A program made the translations under genes and the position numbers. A stretch of 52,129 bases of DNA from Oscillospiraceae bacterium (GTDB lineage: Bacteria > Bacillota > Clostridia > Oscillospirales > Oscillospiraceae), in contig JAETSB010000012.1 of NCBI GenBank assembly GCA_021769865.1, positions 1-52,129 of the forward strand, written 5' to 3'. Positions 1 to 8,979 of this stretch are shown piece after piece. The number at the start of each line of letters is the position of its first letter. Within the stretch, counting starts at the first letter, position 1. The notes under the pieces were generated by a model, which saw nothing but the letters and a program-made list of their open reading frames with translations, was not told the origin of the DNA and ran no database searches.

Positions 1-335
<335 letters not shown>

Positions 336-1499
336 TTATACGTAGTTGCAAACCCGGGCGATGGCCATTTCTGTGAAGCCCAGGGCCTCCGCCTTGGTCT
401 GGCGGCCGCAGGCTACCTGCCGCACCAGCTCATAGAGCTCCCCGCCCAGCTCCTCCAGGGTCTTCTCCCCGTAGATCAGGGGGGAGGCGTCCAGGTCGAT
501 GTTGTCCTCCATCTTGGCGAAGGTCAGCTTGTTCCCGGTGATCTTCACCACGGGGACGATGGGGTTGCCTGTGGGAGACCCCCGGCCGCTGGAGAACACC
601 ACCACCTGGGCCCCGCCCGCTGCCATGGCAGCCACGGAGGAGGGGTCGTTGCCCGGGGTGTCCATGATGACCAGGCCGCTCTTGGCCTTCACCTGCTTGG
701 CGTAGTCGTAGACCGCCATGACGGGGCTGTGGCCCCCCTTGTGGATGCAGCCCAGGGACTTCTCCTCCAGGGTGGTGATGCCGCCGGCCTTGTTGCCGGG
801 AGAGGGGTTGCCCTCCCGGACCTCCTCGCCCACCAGGCGCAGGGCCTTCTCATAGCGCCGGACGATCTCCAGGATGCGGTCGTGGACCTCCGGAGAGGCG
901 GCCCGCTTGGCGAGAATGTGCTCCGCGCCGATGAACTCGGTGGTCTCGCTGAGGATGGAGCAGCCCCCGTCCTTCACCAGCCGGTCGCTCATCTCGCCGA
1001 TGACAGGGTTGGCCGCCAGGCCGCTGGTGGGGTCGCTGCCGCCGCACTCGGTGCCCACGATCAGCTCCGACATGGGGAACTCCTTCTTTTGCAGCAGGGA
1101 CGCCTCCGCAACCATCTCCTTGGCGTAGCGCACGGCGATGTCCACCGCTTTCAGGGTGCCGCCCACCTCCTGGATGATGACCTGCTTGAGGGGCTTATTG
1201 GTCCGCTCTTGGATGGCCTTCACCACCAGGTCCATCTGGCAGTTCTCGCAGCCCAGGGAGACCACCACCGTGCCGTAGACGTTGGGGTTGGCGGCGTAGC
1301 CCGCCATAACGTCCATGGTCAGCTGCTGGTCCGACTCTACCTGGGAGCAGCCCTGCTGGTTGTTGAAAGTCACCGCGCCGTTGACCTGCTGGGCCACGAT
1401 CCGGGTGGTGTCGGAGGCGCAGACGCTGGCGGGCAGGATCAGCACGTAGTTGCGGACGCCCACCCGGCCGTCCGGCCGCTCATATCCAAAGAATGTCAT
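336..1499 (-). CDS. UxaA-family lyase, large (C-terminal type) subunit
   Basis: 387 residues matching the large domain of altronate/galactarate dehydratase and the SuyB subunit of sulfolactate sulfo-lyase. It starts with the family signature GYERPDGRVGVRNYVLILP. The conserved cysteine motifs are visible: NQQGCSQ (Cys51), SLGCENCQ (Cys84, Cys87) and ECGGSDPTSGLAANP (Cys152). Family members eliminate water or sulfite from a 2-hydroxy acid to give a 2-oxo acid. In E. coli UxaA the small SAF domain is fused at the N-terminus; here it is the separate gene just upstream (12 bp gap). GGAGGG lies 7 bp before the ATG. GntP permease and PFOR neighbours fit either sugar-acid dehydration or sulfolactate cleavage to pyruvate. 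The split form by itself does not decide. Confidence 0.88.
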   Translation of the reverse strand: MTFFGYERPDGRVGVRNYVLILPASVCASDTTRIVAQQVNGAVTFNNQQGCSQVESDQQLTMDVMAGYAANPNVYGTVVVSLGCENCQMDLVVKAIQERTNKPLKQVIIQEVGGTLKAVDIAVRYAKEMVAEASLLQKKEFPMSELIVGTECGGSDPTSGLAANPVIGEMSDRLVKDGGCSILSETTEFIGAEHILAKRAASPEVHDRILEIVRRYEKALRLVGEEVREGNPSPGNKAGGITTLEEKSLGCIHKGGHSPVMAVYDYAKQVKAKSGLVIMDTPGNDPSSVAAMAAGGAQVVVFSSGRGSPTGNPIVPVVKITGNKLTFAKMEDNIDLDASPLIYGEKTLEELGGELYELVRQVACGRQTKAEALGFTEMAIARVCNYV

Positions 1500-1511
1500 T
1501 CGATTCCCTCC

Positions 1512-1790
1512 TCAAACGTTGGTGGAGTGGCTCTCCACGTTGTGGACGTGGACGTGCTGCCCGGCCCGGATGTCCGTGACGGCGGAGCCAATGTGCTGGC
1601 CGTACTTCACCACCGGCTCCCCCTGGGGAATGTCCCGGCAGGCCAGCTTGTGGTAAATGGTGATGTCCTCCAGGGCGGTGAGGCGGCGGGTCTCGCCGCC
1701 GCAGTCGTACTCCACCGGGCTGTCCTTGGCGATGGGCTCGATGGCGACCACCACGTTGTCGGCGGGATCGATGAGCATTGCGTTCAGCAT
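1512..1790 (-). CDS. UxaA-family lyase, small SAF-domain subunit
   Basis: 92-residue SAF-domain protein equal to the N-terminal domain of UxaA/GarD or to SuyA. The typical tail motifs are present: IYHKLACRDIPQGEPVVKYG (HK-A-DI-GE-V-KYG) followed by IGSAVTDIRAGQHVHVHNVES. This domain covers the active site of the large subunit encoded immediately downstream. AAGGAG sits nine bases before the ATG. The two subunits are inferred to form one dehydratase or sulfo-lyase. Length is normal for a stand-alone SAF subunit. Confidence 0.88.
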   Translation of the reverse strand: MLNAMLIDPADNVVVAIEPIAKDSPVEYDCGGETRRLTALEDITIYHKLACRDIPQGEPVVKYGQHIGSAVTDIRAGQHVHVHNVESHSTNV

Positions 1791-1847
1791 ATGGTTTCAC
1801 TCCTTAACTTGCGGACTGCGCCGCAAAATGATAACGATTTCAAAGAG

Positions 1848-3218
1848 TCACAGCGGGATCACCAGCGCGCCGATGAGCGCCAGCAGGAAAATGAACACGG
1901 AGGAGATGAAGGAGCCCAGGGTATAGGTCTTCAGTCCGCCGGTGATGGTGAGGCCCGACATGTTGGTCGCCACCCAGAAGCCGGAGTCGTTCACATGGCC
2001 GATGGAGTTGCCGCCGGAGAGGCAGGCCAGGGCCAGCCACACGGGATGGCAGCCGATGGCGGGGGCCACGGTGGCCATGATGGTCATGGAGGTCATGCCC
2101 GCCACGGTGCCGGAGCCCTGGGCCACGCGGAAGATCATACCGATCAGGTAGCACAGGAACATGGCGGGAACCACGGAGCTGGCCCCGGTGCTGAGCAGGG
2201 AGACGATGGAGTCCCCGATGCCCGTGGCGGCGATGACGGAGGAGAAGCTGCCGCCCGCGCCGGTGATCAGCAGCACCACGCCGGCGCTCTTCAGGGCCTC
2301 GCCGGCGCTCTTCTCGAAGTTCTCCCGGCCGATGAATTTGATGCTCACCAGGTACGCGCCCAGGGTGCCCAGCAGCATGGCGATGACCTTTTCGCCCAGG
2401 AAGCGGCAGATCACGGGGGACTCCTCAAACAGGGCGCTTCCCACGGTGCCCGCCAGGATGCAGACGATGGGGATGACGATGGGCAGCAGGCTCATGGCGA
2501 AGGAGGGCCGGGGCCGGTTGGTCGCGGCGTCCTTCTTGGCGGACTCCAGCAGCTCCGTCACCACGTTGGAGCTGTGGTTGACGTCCTTCTCCTCGTTCCA
2601 GATGCCCTTGTCGTGGATCTTGATGAACACAAAGTCGCTGAGCAGCACCGTGATCAGGCCCACCACCAGGCCCACGCCCATCATGATGCCCAGGTCGAAA
2701 CCGAAGATGTCCGCCGCGGCCAGGGGGTTCGGCGTGGGGGGCACCACGCAGTGAGCCGTAGTGGCGCCGATGGTCAGGCAGCCGGTGACATAGCACATTT
2801 TCTTGTTGATCTTGGCGGCGATGGTGATGCCGATGGGGATCAGGATCACAAAGGTCACGTCGAAGAACACGGGAATGGACAGGACGAAGCCCGCCAGGGA
2901 GATGGCCCACATGGCCCGCTTCTCCGGGAAGGCGGAGACGATCTTATCGGCAATCACCCCGGCGGCTCCGCTGTCGTTCAGCAGCTGGCCCAGGATCACG
3001 CCGAAGCCGATGGGAAGGCCGATGCCGGTCATCATATTGCCGAAGCCGGAAGAGATGGTGGAGACGGTGTCCATCAGGCCCAGGCCGCCCATACCTCCCA
3101 TGTACAGGCAGGCCAGCACCATTCCGATGGAGGCATTGAGCTTTAAGACGATGATGCATACCAGGATGATGGCGATGGCGATCGCCAGATGCAGAATCAG
3201 CATGGCAGGTGTAACCAT
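1848..3218 (-). CDS. GntP-family gluconate/sugar-acid:H+ symporter
   Basis: 456 residues, almost wholly hydrophobic, about 12 predicted membrane segments, usual length for GntP permeases. Typical features are the N-terminal LNASIGMVLACLYMGGMGG, GFGVILGQLLNDSGAA in the first third, and the C-terminal GNSIGHVNDSGFWVATNMSG signature of gluconate:proton symporters. Family members import gluconate, idonate, fructuronate or glycerate. RBS AAAAGGAGAG precedes the ATG. It lies between the LarA-like and UxaA-like genes, which suggests its substrate is an aldonate or similar hydroxy acid handled by those enzymes. Confidence 0.92.
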   Translation of the reverse strand: MVTPAMLILHLAIAIAIILVCIIVLKLNASIGMVLACLYMGGMGGLGLMDTVSTISSGFGNMMTGIGLPIGFGVILGQLLNDSGAAGVIADKIVSAFPEKRAMWAISLAGFVLSIPVFFDVTFVILIPIGITIAAKINKKMCYVTGCLTIGATTAHCVVPPTPNPLAAADIFGFDLGIMMGVGLVVGLITVLLSDFVFIKIHDKGIWNEEKDVNHSSNVVTELLESAKKDAATNRPRPSFAMSLLPIVIPIVCILAGTVGSALFEESPVICRFLGEKVIAMLLGTLGAYLVSIKFIGRENFEKSAGEALKSAGVVLLITGAGGSFSSVIAATGIGDSIVSLLSTGASSVVPAMFLCYLIGMIFRVAQGSGTVAGMTSMTIMATVAPAIGCHPVWLALACLSGGNSIGHVNDSGFWVATNMSGLTITGGLKTYTLGSFISSVFIFLLALIGALVIPL

Positions 3219-3289
3219 AAATTTCTCTCCTTTTTAACTACATACACGGGTTCCGCCCCGGCGGAGGGTCCGCCCGGGGCGGCGGGGCT

Positions 3290-4573
3290 TTAAAACAGAT
3301 TCCCCTCGCTGTCGAAGGGCAGGTCATAAAGGTCCGTGAGGATCTCGATGTTGGGATTGGCCTTGGCCTGAGGCAGCAGGCCCTCGGAAATCTCGATCTC
3401 GCCGATGTGGGCGGTGTTGGGAATGCGGATCAGCTTCATGTGGTCGTGGTCCTCCGCCTCCGGGCAGCACATCAGGGCCAGCTGGAGGGCCTCCCGGTCG
3501 TTGTCCATAATCATGGGAATCTTCATCAGGTGCAGGAAGGTGTTGGTCACGCCGGTGGGGTAGGTCATCTCCAGCTTCATCCGGTTCACCAGCCGCCGGG
3601 TGGTCACCTCCGCCAGGCCGATGCCCTGGGCGTTTCCGTGGGTCTCGTCGGTGATGTCCAGGATGACCACCTTCTCCGCGTCGATGCCGCCGGAGCAGTA
3701 CTGGGGCAGGACGAAGCGACCGGAGATGTTGGGGTCCATGCCGTCGCCGGAGATGTTCTTCCCGATCTTGTCCACCACCAGCACGTCGCACTCGTCGAAC
3801 AGCAGATGGGCGATGGTCTGGTAGGAGATTTCCTTCAACTTGGGCTCCTCGTCGATGATCTCCCGGGGGGTGAGGCCCTTGATGAGGTAGGTGTCGTCGT
3901 AGGCGTTTTCAATGACGGCGATGCCGCCCAGGACAGGGCAGTTCTCCAGGATGGTCCGGCCGTACTCCTCCACCAGCTCGTGCATGATGGCGGGGCTCTG
4001 GTGGTGGATGGACTCCGCCCCCTTCTGCTTGCCCAGGCCAATGGCCATCATCTTCATCAATCCGCTCTCATAGGGCCCCCGGAAGGAGGTGTGGGGCTTG
4101 ATGCGGTTGAAGAGCAGGATGCCGTCCGCCTCAGAGGCGTTCTTGTCGATGAAGACCGGCTGCTTCCGCACGCCGGAGAGGCCGATCTGCACCGTCTCCA
4201 TGGAGCTCTTGACGGGGCAGCCCATGGCCTCCTCCGTGATGCCGTAGTCCTTGAGGATCTGGGTCTGGCCCTCGGCGGTGGCGCCGCCGTGGCTGCCCAT
4301 GGCGGCCACGATGTAGGGTTCCGCCCCCTTGGACTTGACGAAGTCCACCATGGCCCGGGCCATGAGGGCGTTGTTGGTCATGCCCCGGCTGCCGCAGGTA
4401 ATGGCGATCTTCATGCCGGGCTGAATCTTCCCGCCCAGGTCCTCCCGGTCCAGCTCCCTCTGGACGGTGGAGGCGATGTCCTCCACGGGAATGTGGCTCC
4501 GGTCGAAGTTCTGCCGGATGCGCACCATTTTGGGAATGGGTTGGTTCTTGATGAGATCGGTAATGGTTTCCAT
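3290..4573 (-). CDS. LarA-like nickel-pincer racemase/2-epimerase (DUF2088 family)
   Basis: 427 residues of the lactate racemase (LarA) superfamily. Residues thought to match the LarA active site are present: His95 in AAMGSHGGAT, His161 in RIKPHTSFRG, Lys174 in GLMKMMAIGLGK (position of the lysine that carries the nickel-pincer nucleotide), and His190/191 in ESIHHQ. The LarA family racemises or epimerises 2-hydroxy acids at C2; characterised homologs include malate, phenyllactate and 2-hydroxyglutarate racemases and a D-gluconate 2-epimerase. Genes for cofactor synthesis (larB, larC, larE) are not in this window. Between a PrpR-type regulator (34 bp away) and a GntP permease plus UxaA-type lyase, a C2 epimerase of an aldonate is the best guess. 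RBS GAGGAG precedes the ATG. Confidence 0.85.
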   Translation of the reverse strand: METITDLIKNQPIPKMVRIRQNFDRSHIPVEDIASTVQRELDREDLGGKIQPGMKIAITCGSRGMTNNALMARAMVDFVKSKGAEPYIVAAMGSHGGATAEGQTQILKDYGITEEAMGCPVKSSMETVQIGLSGVRKQPVFIDKNASEADGILLFNRIKPHTSFRGPYESGLMKMMAIGLGKQKGAESIHHQSPAIMHELVEEYGRTILENCPVLGGIAVIENAYDDTYLIKGLTPREIIDEEPKLKEISYQTIAHLLFDECDVLVVDKIGKNISGDGMDPNISGRFVLPQYCSGGIDAEKVVILDITDETHGNAQGIGLAEVTTRRLVNRMKLEMTYPTGVTNTFLHLMKIPMIMDNDREALQLALMCCPEAEDHDHMKLIRIPNTAHIGEIEISEGLLPQAKANPNIEILTDLYDLPFDSEGNLF

Positions 4574-4607
4574 GGAAAGACTCCTCTCATGATGGGTTTT
4601 GCGTGAA

Positions 4608-6503
4608 TTACTTTTGCTCTTGCTGCCGCTTGCTCATCCGCCAGAGGGTGGTCCGGCTGACGCCCAGTTCCCGGGCGATCTCCTGCTTGGTCTTGCCCGG
4701 CGGGGAGAGGGGGAACACCGGCGGCGAAAAGGCCGGGGGAACACCGCCGGGAACGCTGTTCGGAGCGGCGAGGGGAACGCCGGAAAAGCTGTGGAGCTCG
4801 TTGAGGTCCTCCACCGTCACGTCCGCCGCGTCGGACAGGACCACCAGCCGCTCGCAGATGTTGCGCAGCTCCCGGACATTGCCGGGCCAGGCGTAGCGGC
4901 ACAGCAGCTCCTGGGCCTCCGGGGTGAGCTTCGGGACCTGCTTGCCCAGGCCCGCCGCCAGGATGCGGAGCTGTCCCTCCATCAGGGGGATCACGTCGTC
5001 CGGCCGCTCCCGCAGGGGCGGGATGGAGATTTCCAGGGCGTTGAGCCGGTAAAGCAGGTCGCTTCGGAATTTCCCCAGGGCGATCTGCTCCCGGATGTTG
5101 ACGTTGGTGGCGGCGATGACCCGCACGTCGATGGGGATTACCGCCGCGCTGCCGATGCGGCGGATCTCCTTCTCCTGGAGGACCCGCAGCAGCTTCGCCT
5201 GGAGGGCCACGGGGATCTCCCCGATCTCGTCCAGGAAGATGGTTCCCCGGTGGGCCAGCTCGAACAGGCCCATCCGTCCCTCCCGGGACGCGCCGGAGAA
5301 AGAGCCTGGCTCGTAGCCGAACAGCTCGCTCTCCAGCAGGCTCTCCGGAAGCGTGGCGCAGTTGATGGCCACAAAGGGCTGGGCCATCCGCCCGCTGGCG
5401 GAGTGGATGCTGTGGGCGAAGAGCTCCTTGCCGGTGCCGGTCTCCCCGGTGATGAGGACGTCGGAATCGGCCTTGCTGAATTTCTTGGCGATCTCCACCT
5501 TCTTCCGCATCTCCGGGTTCACGGCGATGATGCTGCGGAAGGTATACTTGGCGGTGGGCCCCTTCCGCACGAGGCTCTTTCGGATCTGGCGTTCCTCCTG
5601 GAGAATCTTGGAGGCGGCGCTGGTGGTGATCAGGGTGCCCGCGCCGGAGTCCTCGCCGGAGATGAGCTTATAGCGGACGTAGTACTTCTGATTGCCGATG
5701 GTCACCAGTTTCTCCTCCCCGTCCCGGCAGGGAGCCTCCCGGCTGCCGATAAAGGTCAGACCGGCGTTCAGCCGCTGGACGGGTCCGCCCTTCCAGTCGG
5801 AGAGGAAGGCCAGACCATAAAGCTGATAGGCTTGGTCGTTGGCCTCCAGAATATGGCCGGTTTCATCCACCGCCATGACCGCGTCGTCACTGTTGTCCAG
5901 GATCATGCGGATGATGTTGGTCTTGGTCCGTTCGGTGTTGATGAGCCGGGCGGTGTTCAGGGCCTCCTGAATGGCCCGCTCCAAAGTGGCGGGCTGGATG
6001 CGGATATAGGTGCAGGGAAAGCCCTGTTCCCGGCAGATGTTGCTGACGGTGCCGCCGCTGACAATGGCCTCCATGCCGTCCCGGCGGCAGGCGTCCACCG
6101 CCTCGTAGGCGGTCTGTTCGTCCACCACGTCGTAGAGCCGCAGCTCCGCCTGGCAGAGCTCGCTGAGCCCGGAGAGCACCTCCTCCAGCCCGTCGTGATG
6201 GAGGCACAGGCCGATCTTCCCCGGGTGGAAGGTCTCCCGGCACTCCAGCAGGGCGGAGAGGATATCCGTTCCGTCGAAAGCCAGGTGGGTGATGTGCTTT
6301 CCGGGGTACCGCTCGCAGAGCATCCGGTAAGTGATGCCCCGGGCGATGATGACGTCGTAGTGGTTCAGGTGGTTTAAAATCTCGGGGCTGCCAAAGTGGT
6401 GGATGGCGTCAATGCGCACCTCGTCGGTCTGCAATTTCCGCAGCAGGTCTCCGATATAGCCCAGCTGGTCCGGGGAGGGGGCGAAAATTACAACATTGAC
6501 CAT
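4608..6503 (-). CDS. Sigma-54-dependent transcriptional activator, PrpR type
   Basis: 631 residues. Residues about 1-180 form a PrpR_N ligand-sensing domain (ARGITYRML near 54-62, VSGGTVSNIC near 148-157). A PAS domain follows (about 195-300). The AAA+ domain has Walker A GETGTGKE at 353-360, the sigma-54 contact loop as GSFSGA at 400-405 (consensus GAFTGA) and Walker B TIFLDEIGE at 421-429. A Fis-type helix-turn-helix is at about 605-625, after a Pro-rich linker. It activates RNA polymerase with sigma-54 when an effector binds. It sits inside the operon and very likely acts on the -24/-12 promoter at 11438-11453 through the TGAAAC sites upstream of it. RBS AAGGAG precedes the ATG. Confidence 0.93.
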   Translation of the reverse strand: MVNVVIFAPSPDQLGYIGDLLRKLQTDEVRIDAIHHFGSPEILNHLNHYDVIIARGITYRMLCERYPGKHITHLAFDGTDILSALLECRETFHPGKIGLCLHHDGLEEVLSGLSELCQAELRLYDVVDEQTAYEAVDACRRDGMEAIVSGGTVSNICREQGFPCTYIRIQPATLERAIQEALNTARLINTERTKTNIIRMILDNSDDAVMAVDETGHILEANDQAYQLYGLAFLSDWKGGPVQRLNAGLTFIGSREAPCRDGEEKLVTIGNQKYYVRYKLISGEDSGAGTLITTSAASKILQEERQIRKSLVRKGPTAKYTFRSIIAVNPEMRKKVEIAKKFSKADSDVLITGETGTGKELFAHSIHSASGRMAQPFVAINCATLPESLLESELFGYEPGSFSGASREGRMGLFELAHRGTIFLDEIGEIPVALQAKLLRVLQEKEIRRIGSAAVIPIDVRVIAATNVNIREQIALGKFRSDLLYRLNALEISIPPLRERPDDVIPLMEGQLRILAAGLGKQVPKLTPEAQELLCRYAWPGNVRELRNICERLVVLSDAADVTVEDLNELHSFSGVPLAAPNSVPGGVPPAFSPPVFPLSPPGKTKQEIARELGVSRTTLWRMSKRQQEQK

Positions 6504-6633
6504 AGTGTTCTCCTTTTTGACAGGTCCGGGCGTCTTCCGCCACAGCTTGCGGGAAAGCCGGACCGCAGGAATCGCGGCCCGGCCGTCGACGGGAGGGAAG
6601 ATTCGGACGATGTACCTCCCGCCTTCCCACGGG

Positions 6634-7140
6634 TCAGTGCTTAAAGTATTTTACGCAGCCGATCAGCTTTCCAATGCTTGTGGCCACAATCAGCCCCATG
6701 CCGATCAGGATGCCGCTGTTCAGCACCCACAGGGGGTATTTCAGCACCGTGGTGGCTTCGCCGGTGGACAGCTGTGTGCCGACGATGGTGAACAGCTGGA
6801 CCACCAGCAGCGCGGAAATACCTAGGGCGGCAACGTATTGTATTACCTTCAGGATGCCGTAGGTCTTCATATTTCCCTTCTCCTTGGCGCGGTCCTCGAT
6901 CAGCGTCAGCGAAATGAGGTCGTCCGAGAGGAACGCCAGCGCGGACCCGATAAAGACGCACCACACGAAGAGGAGCTTCAGCACCTCGTCCGCCCAGGGG
7001 ACGGGAACCTTCAAAATTTCACGGCCGAACACCGCGTAGGTCTCCACCAGGATCATCACGACCCCCAGGAAACCGAACAGAATCTTCACGCCGCCCAGCA
7101 GTTTCTCAGGCAGTGTTTTTACAGAGGATACGTTTTCCAT
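6634..7140 (-). CDS. dctQ: TRAP transporter small membrane subunit (DctQ type)
   Basis: 168 residues with four hydrophobic segments. The conserved DctQ stretch is present: FGREILKVPVPWADEVLKLL, followed by FVWCVFIGSALAFLSDDLIS. It pairs with the large membrane subunit and the binding protein of a TRAP uptake system for organic acids. Its start is 7 bp after the cyclase stop. The order here is M, P, cyclase, Q, not the usual P-Q-M, so a cyclase gene interrupts the transporter set. About 130 bp of non-coding sequence separate it from the regulator; I see no convincing promoter there. Confidence 0.9.
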   Translation of the reverse strand: MENVSSVKTLPEKLLGGVKILFGFLGVVMILVETYAVFGREILKVPVPWADEVLKLLFVWCVFIGSALAFLSDDLISLTLIEDRAKEKGNMKTYGILKVIQYVAALGISALLVVQLFTIVGTQLSTGEATTVLKYPLWVLNSGILIGMGLIVATSIGKLIGCVKYFKH

Positions 7141-7147
7141 ATGGACC

Positions 7148-7837
7148 TCACTCTTCTACAACGGCGATCACGCGGATTTGACTGCCGTCCGCGTTCTGGG
7201 TGTTCAGGGGCAGGGCGATGAGCTGGCACACGGGGGACCCAATCTCCCAGAGGTTGGTCATGTACTCAATCTGGAGGATCTCTCCCTGCTTGAGCACATG
7301 CTCATGGACCGGCTGGGAGAGATCAACGTCGTCGACGCCAACCTTCACAAAGCGGAGCTTGCGGATGACGTAATCCTGTGCAAAATCATAGCCCACCACC
7401 TTGGGGTGGTAATTCTTAATCCAAATCCCGGCGTCCTCCGTCAGGTAGGGGGAATTGTCCCAGAACTCCGTGGAGGTCCAGGGAACCGTCTTCGCCCGGT
7501 CCGTGCGGATCAGGAGGCTGTCAAAATGCCGGCCCTTAAAGGGCTCGTTGGCCTTCTCCAGCATCTCCCCGGTAATGGCCGTGTTATCCCCGCAGCTGGA
7601 GAGGTCCAGCACCAGGCAGTCGGTGATGGCCCAGTCCGCAATGGGGTAGTCGCTCAGGGTTTTGCCCTTGGGGTCGAAGTGAAGCGGAGCGTCAATGTGC
7701 GTGTACCAATGGGATTCCAAATTGTAGGACGCGCACTGCCAGGGATCGCCGTTCGCGTGGGTCCGGACGGGCGTCACCTTGAACCCGTAGCGCCAATGTT
7801 CCTCAATGGGCACGGTCAAATCTACGATTCTTCGCAT
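7148..7837 (-). CDS. Cyclase-family metal hydrolase (kynurenine formamidase-like)
   Basis: 229 residues of the cyclase/KynB fold. The start RRIVDLTVPIEEHWRYG and the metal-binding motif ESHWYTHIDAPLHF (variant of HxGTHxDxPxH, with Tyr in place of the usual Gly) define the family. Members hydrolyse arylformamides, lactam-like or lactone bonds. It is embedded between TRAP subunit genes (37 bp after dctP, 7 bp before dctQ) and has AAGGAG before the ATG. Inference: it may open a cyclic or amide form of the substrate imported by the TRAP system. The exact substrate is unknown. Confidence 0.8.
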   Translation of the reverse strand: MRRIVDLTVPIEEHWRYGFKVTPVRTHANGDPWQCASYNLESHWYTHIDAPLHFDPKGKTLSDYPIADWAITDCLVLDLSSCGDNTAITGEMLEKANEPFKGRHFDSLLIRTDRAKTVPWTSTEFWDNSPYLTEDAGIWIKNYHPKVVGYDFAQDYVIRKLRFVKVGVDDVDLSQPVHEHVLKQGEILQIEYMTNLWEIGSPVCQLIALPLNTQNADGSQIRVIAVVEE

Positions 7838-7874
7838 ATTGCGTCACTCCTTTTTCGTTCTTTAAAGCCGGGCG

Positions 7875-8942
7875 TTATTTTTGGATCATATCCACCAGGT
7901 CGGTGCCGTACTGGTCGGTAAAGATGGACCAGGTGGGCATGGCCTTCTGCTTGAACGCGTCCTTGTCGGGATTTTCCACGATTTCGCATTTGTTATCGAT
8001 CAGGGTCTGGAGGGCGGCGGCCTGGGCCTCGTCGGTCAGCTCCAGCTGCTTGGCGCGGGCCACACTGGCGGCCTCCACGATCAGGGCCTGCTGTGTCTCG
8101 CTCATCCGGTCCCAGGTGGCCTTGCTCATGCCCATGTACAGCGGGGTATACACCGCGTCGGTCAGGGTCACGTAGGGCTGCACCTCATAGAACTTCCGGG
8201 AGACGATCTCGTGGAGGGGGTTGTCCTGAGCGCTGACGGTGCCCTGCTGAAGGGCGGTGTAGAGCTCGGAGGCGTCAATGGTGGTAGGCAGGGCGCCCAT
8301 GGCCTTCCAGGTCTCCACCTGAACCTCAGCGGGGAGGGTGCGCATCTTGATGCCGGACATGTCGTCGGGCGTGGAGACGGGACGGACATTGTTGGTCAGC
8401 TCACGGAAGCCGTTCTCCCAGAAGGACAGGCCCTTAATGCCCACGGACTCGAACTTGGCGTTGATGGCGTCGGCGGCGGGGCCGGCGGTAGCGGTCCGGG
8501 CGCTCTCCAGGTCGCTGAACAGGAAGGGCAGCTGGAACACCTCAATCTCGGGCACCAGGCCGGAGAAGTAGGCCGTGCCGGCCACACCGATGTCCACGGT
8601 GCCCTGCTGCAGGCCCTGAACCATGGAAGTGGCGTCGCCCAGGGCGGTGTCATAGAAGGCCTCGGCCTGGATGGTGCCGTTGGAATACGCATTGATGTAG
8701 TCCGCCATTACGGCCAGGGCGCCGCCGGTGGGGGTATTCTCCGGCAGGGAGCCCGCGAAGAGGCTGATGGTCATGCTGTCGCCGGTGACTTCCGCAGAGG
8801 CGGCGGGGCCGGCATCGGGCACATCGGCGGACGGCGCGGCCGTGCTTCCGCCGCTCGGCGCAGCGCCGGAATTGCCGCCGCAGGCTGCCAGAGACAGCGC
8901 CAGGATCAGCGCCAGGGTGAACGCCAGAATCTTCTTTTTCAT
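7875..8942 (-). CDS. dctP: TRAP transporter solute-binding lipoprotein (DctP type)
   Basis: 355 residues. It has a clear lipoprotein signal: positive N-terminus MKKK, hydrophobic core and the lipobox LAAC with Cys21. A low-complexity Gly/Ser/Ala/Pro linker follows to about residue 50. The mature part has DctP hallmarks such as GLSFWENGFRELTNNVRPV and the substrate-carboxylate region KMRTLPAEVQVETWKAMGAL, with the conserved Arg expected to bind a carboxylate. It captures an organic acid outside the membrane for DctQM. RBS AAAGGAG precedes the ATG. The 37 bp gap to dctM and shared strand support one transcription unit. Confidence 0.93.
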   Translation of the reverse strand: MKKKILAFTLALILALSLAACGGNSGAAPSGGSTAAPSADVPDAGPAASAEVTGDSMTISLFAGSLPENTPTGGALAVMADYINAYSNGTIQAEAFYDTALGDATSMVQGLQQGTVDIGVAGTAYFSGLVPEIEVFQLPFLFSDLESARTATAGPAADAINAKFESVGIKGLSFWENGFRELTNNVRPVSTPDDMSGIKMRTLPAEVQVETWKAMGALPTTIDASELYTALQQGTVSAQDNPLHEIVSRKFYEVQPYVTLTDAVYTPLYMGMSKATWDRMSETQQALIVEAASVARAKQLELTDEAQAAALQTLIDNKCEIVENPDKDAFKQKAMPTWSIFTDQYGTDLVDMIQK

Positions 8943-8979
8943 CGTGATAATCTCCTTTTATTTGAAATTTAGGGGACGC

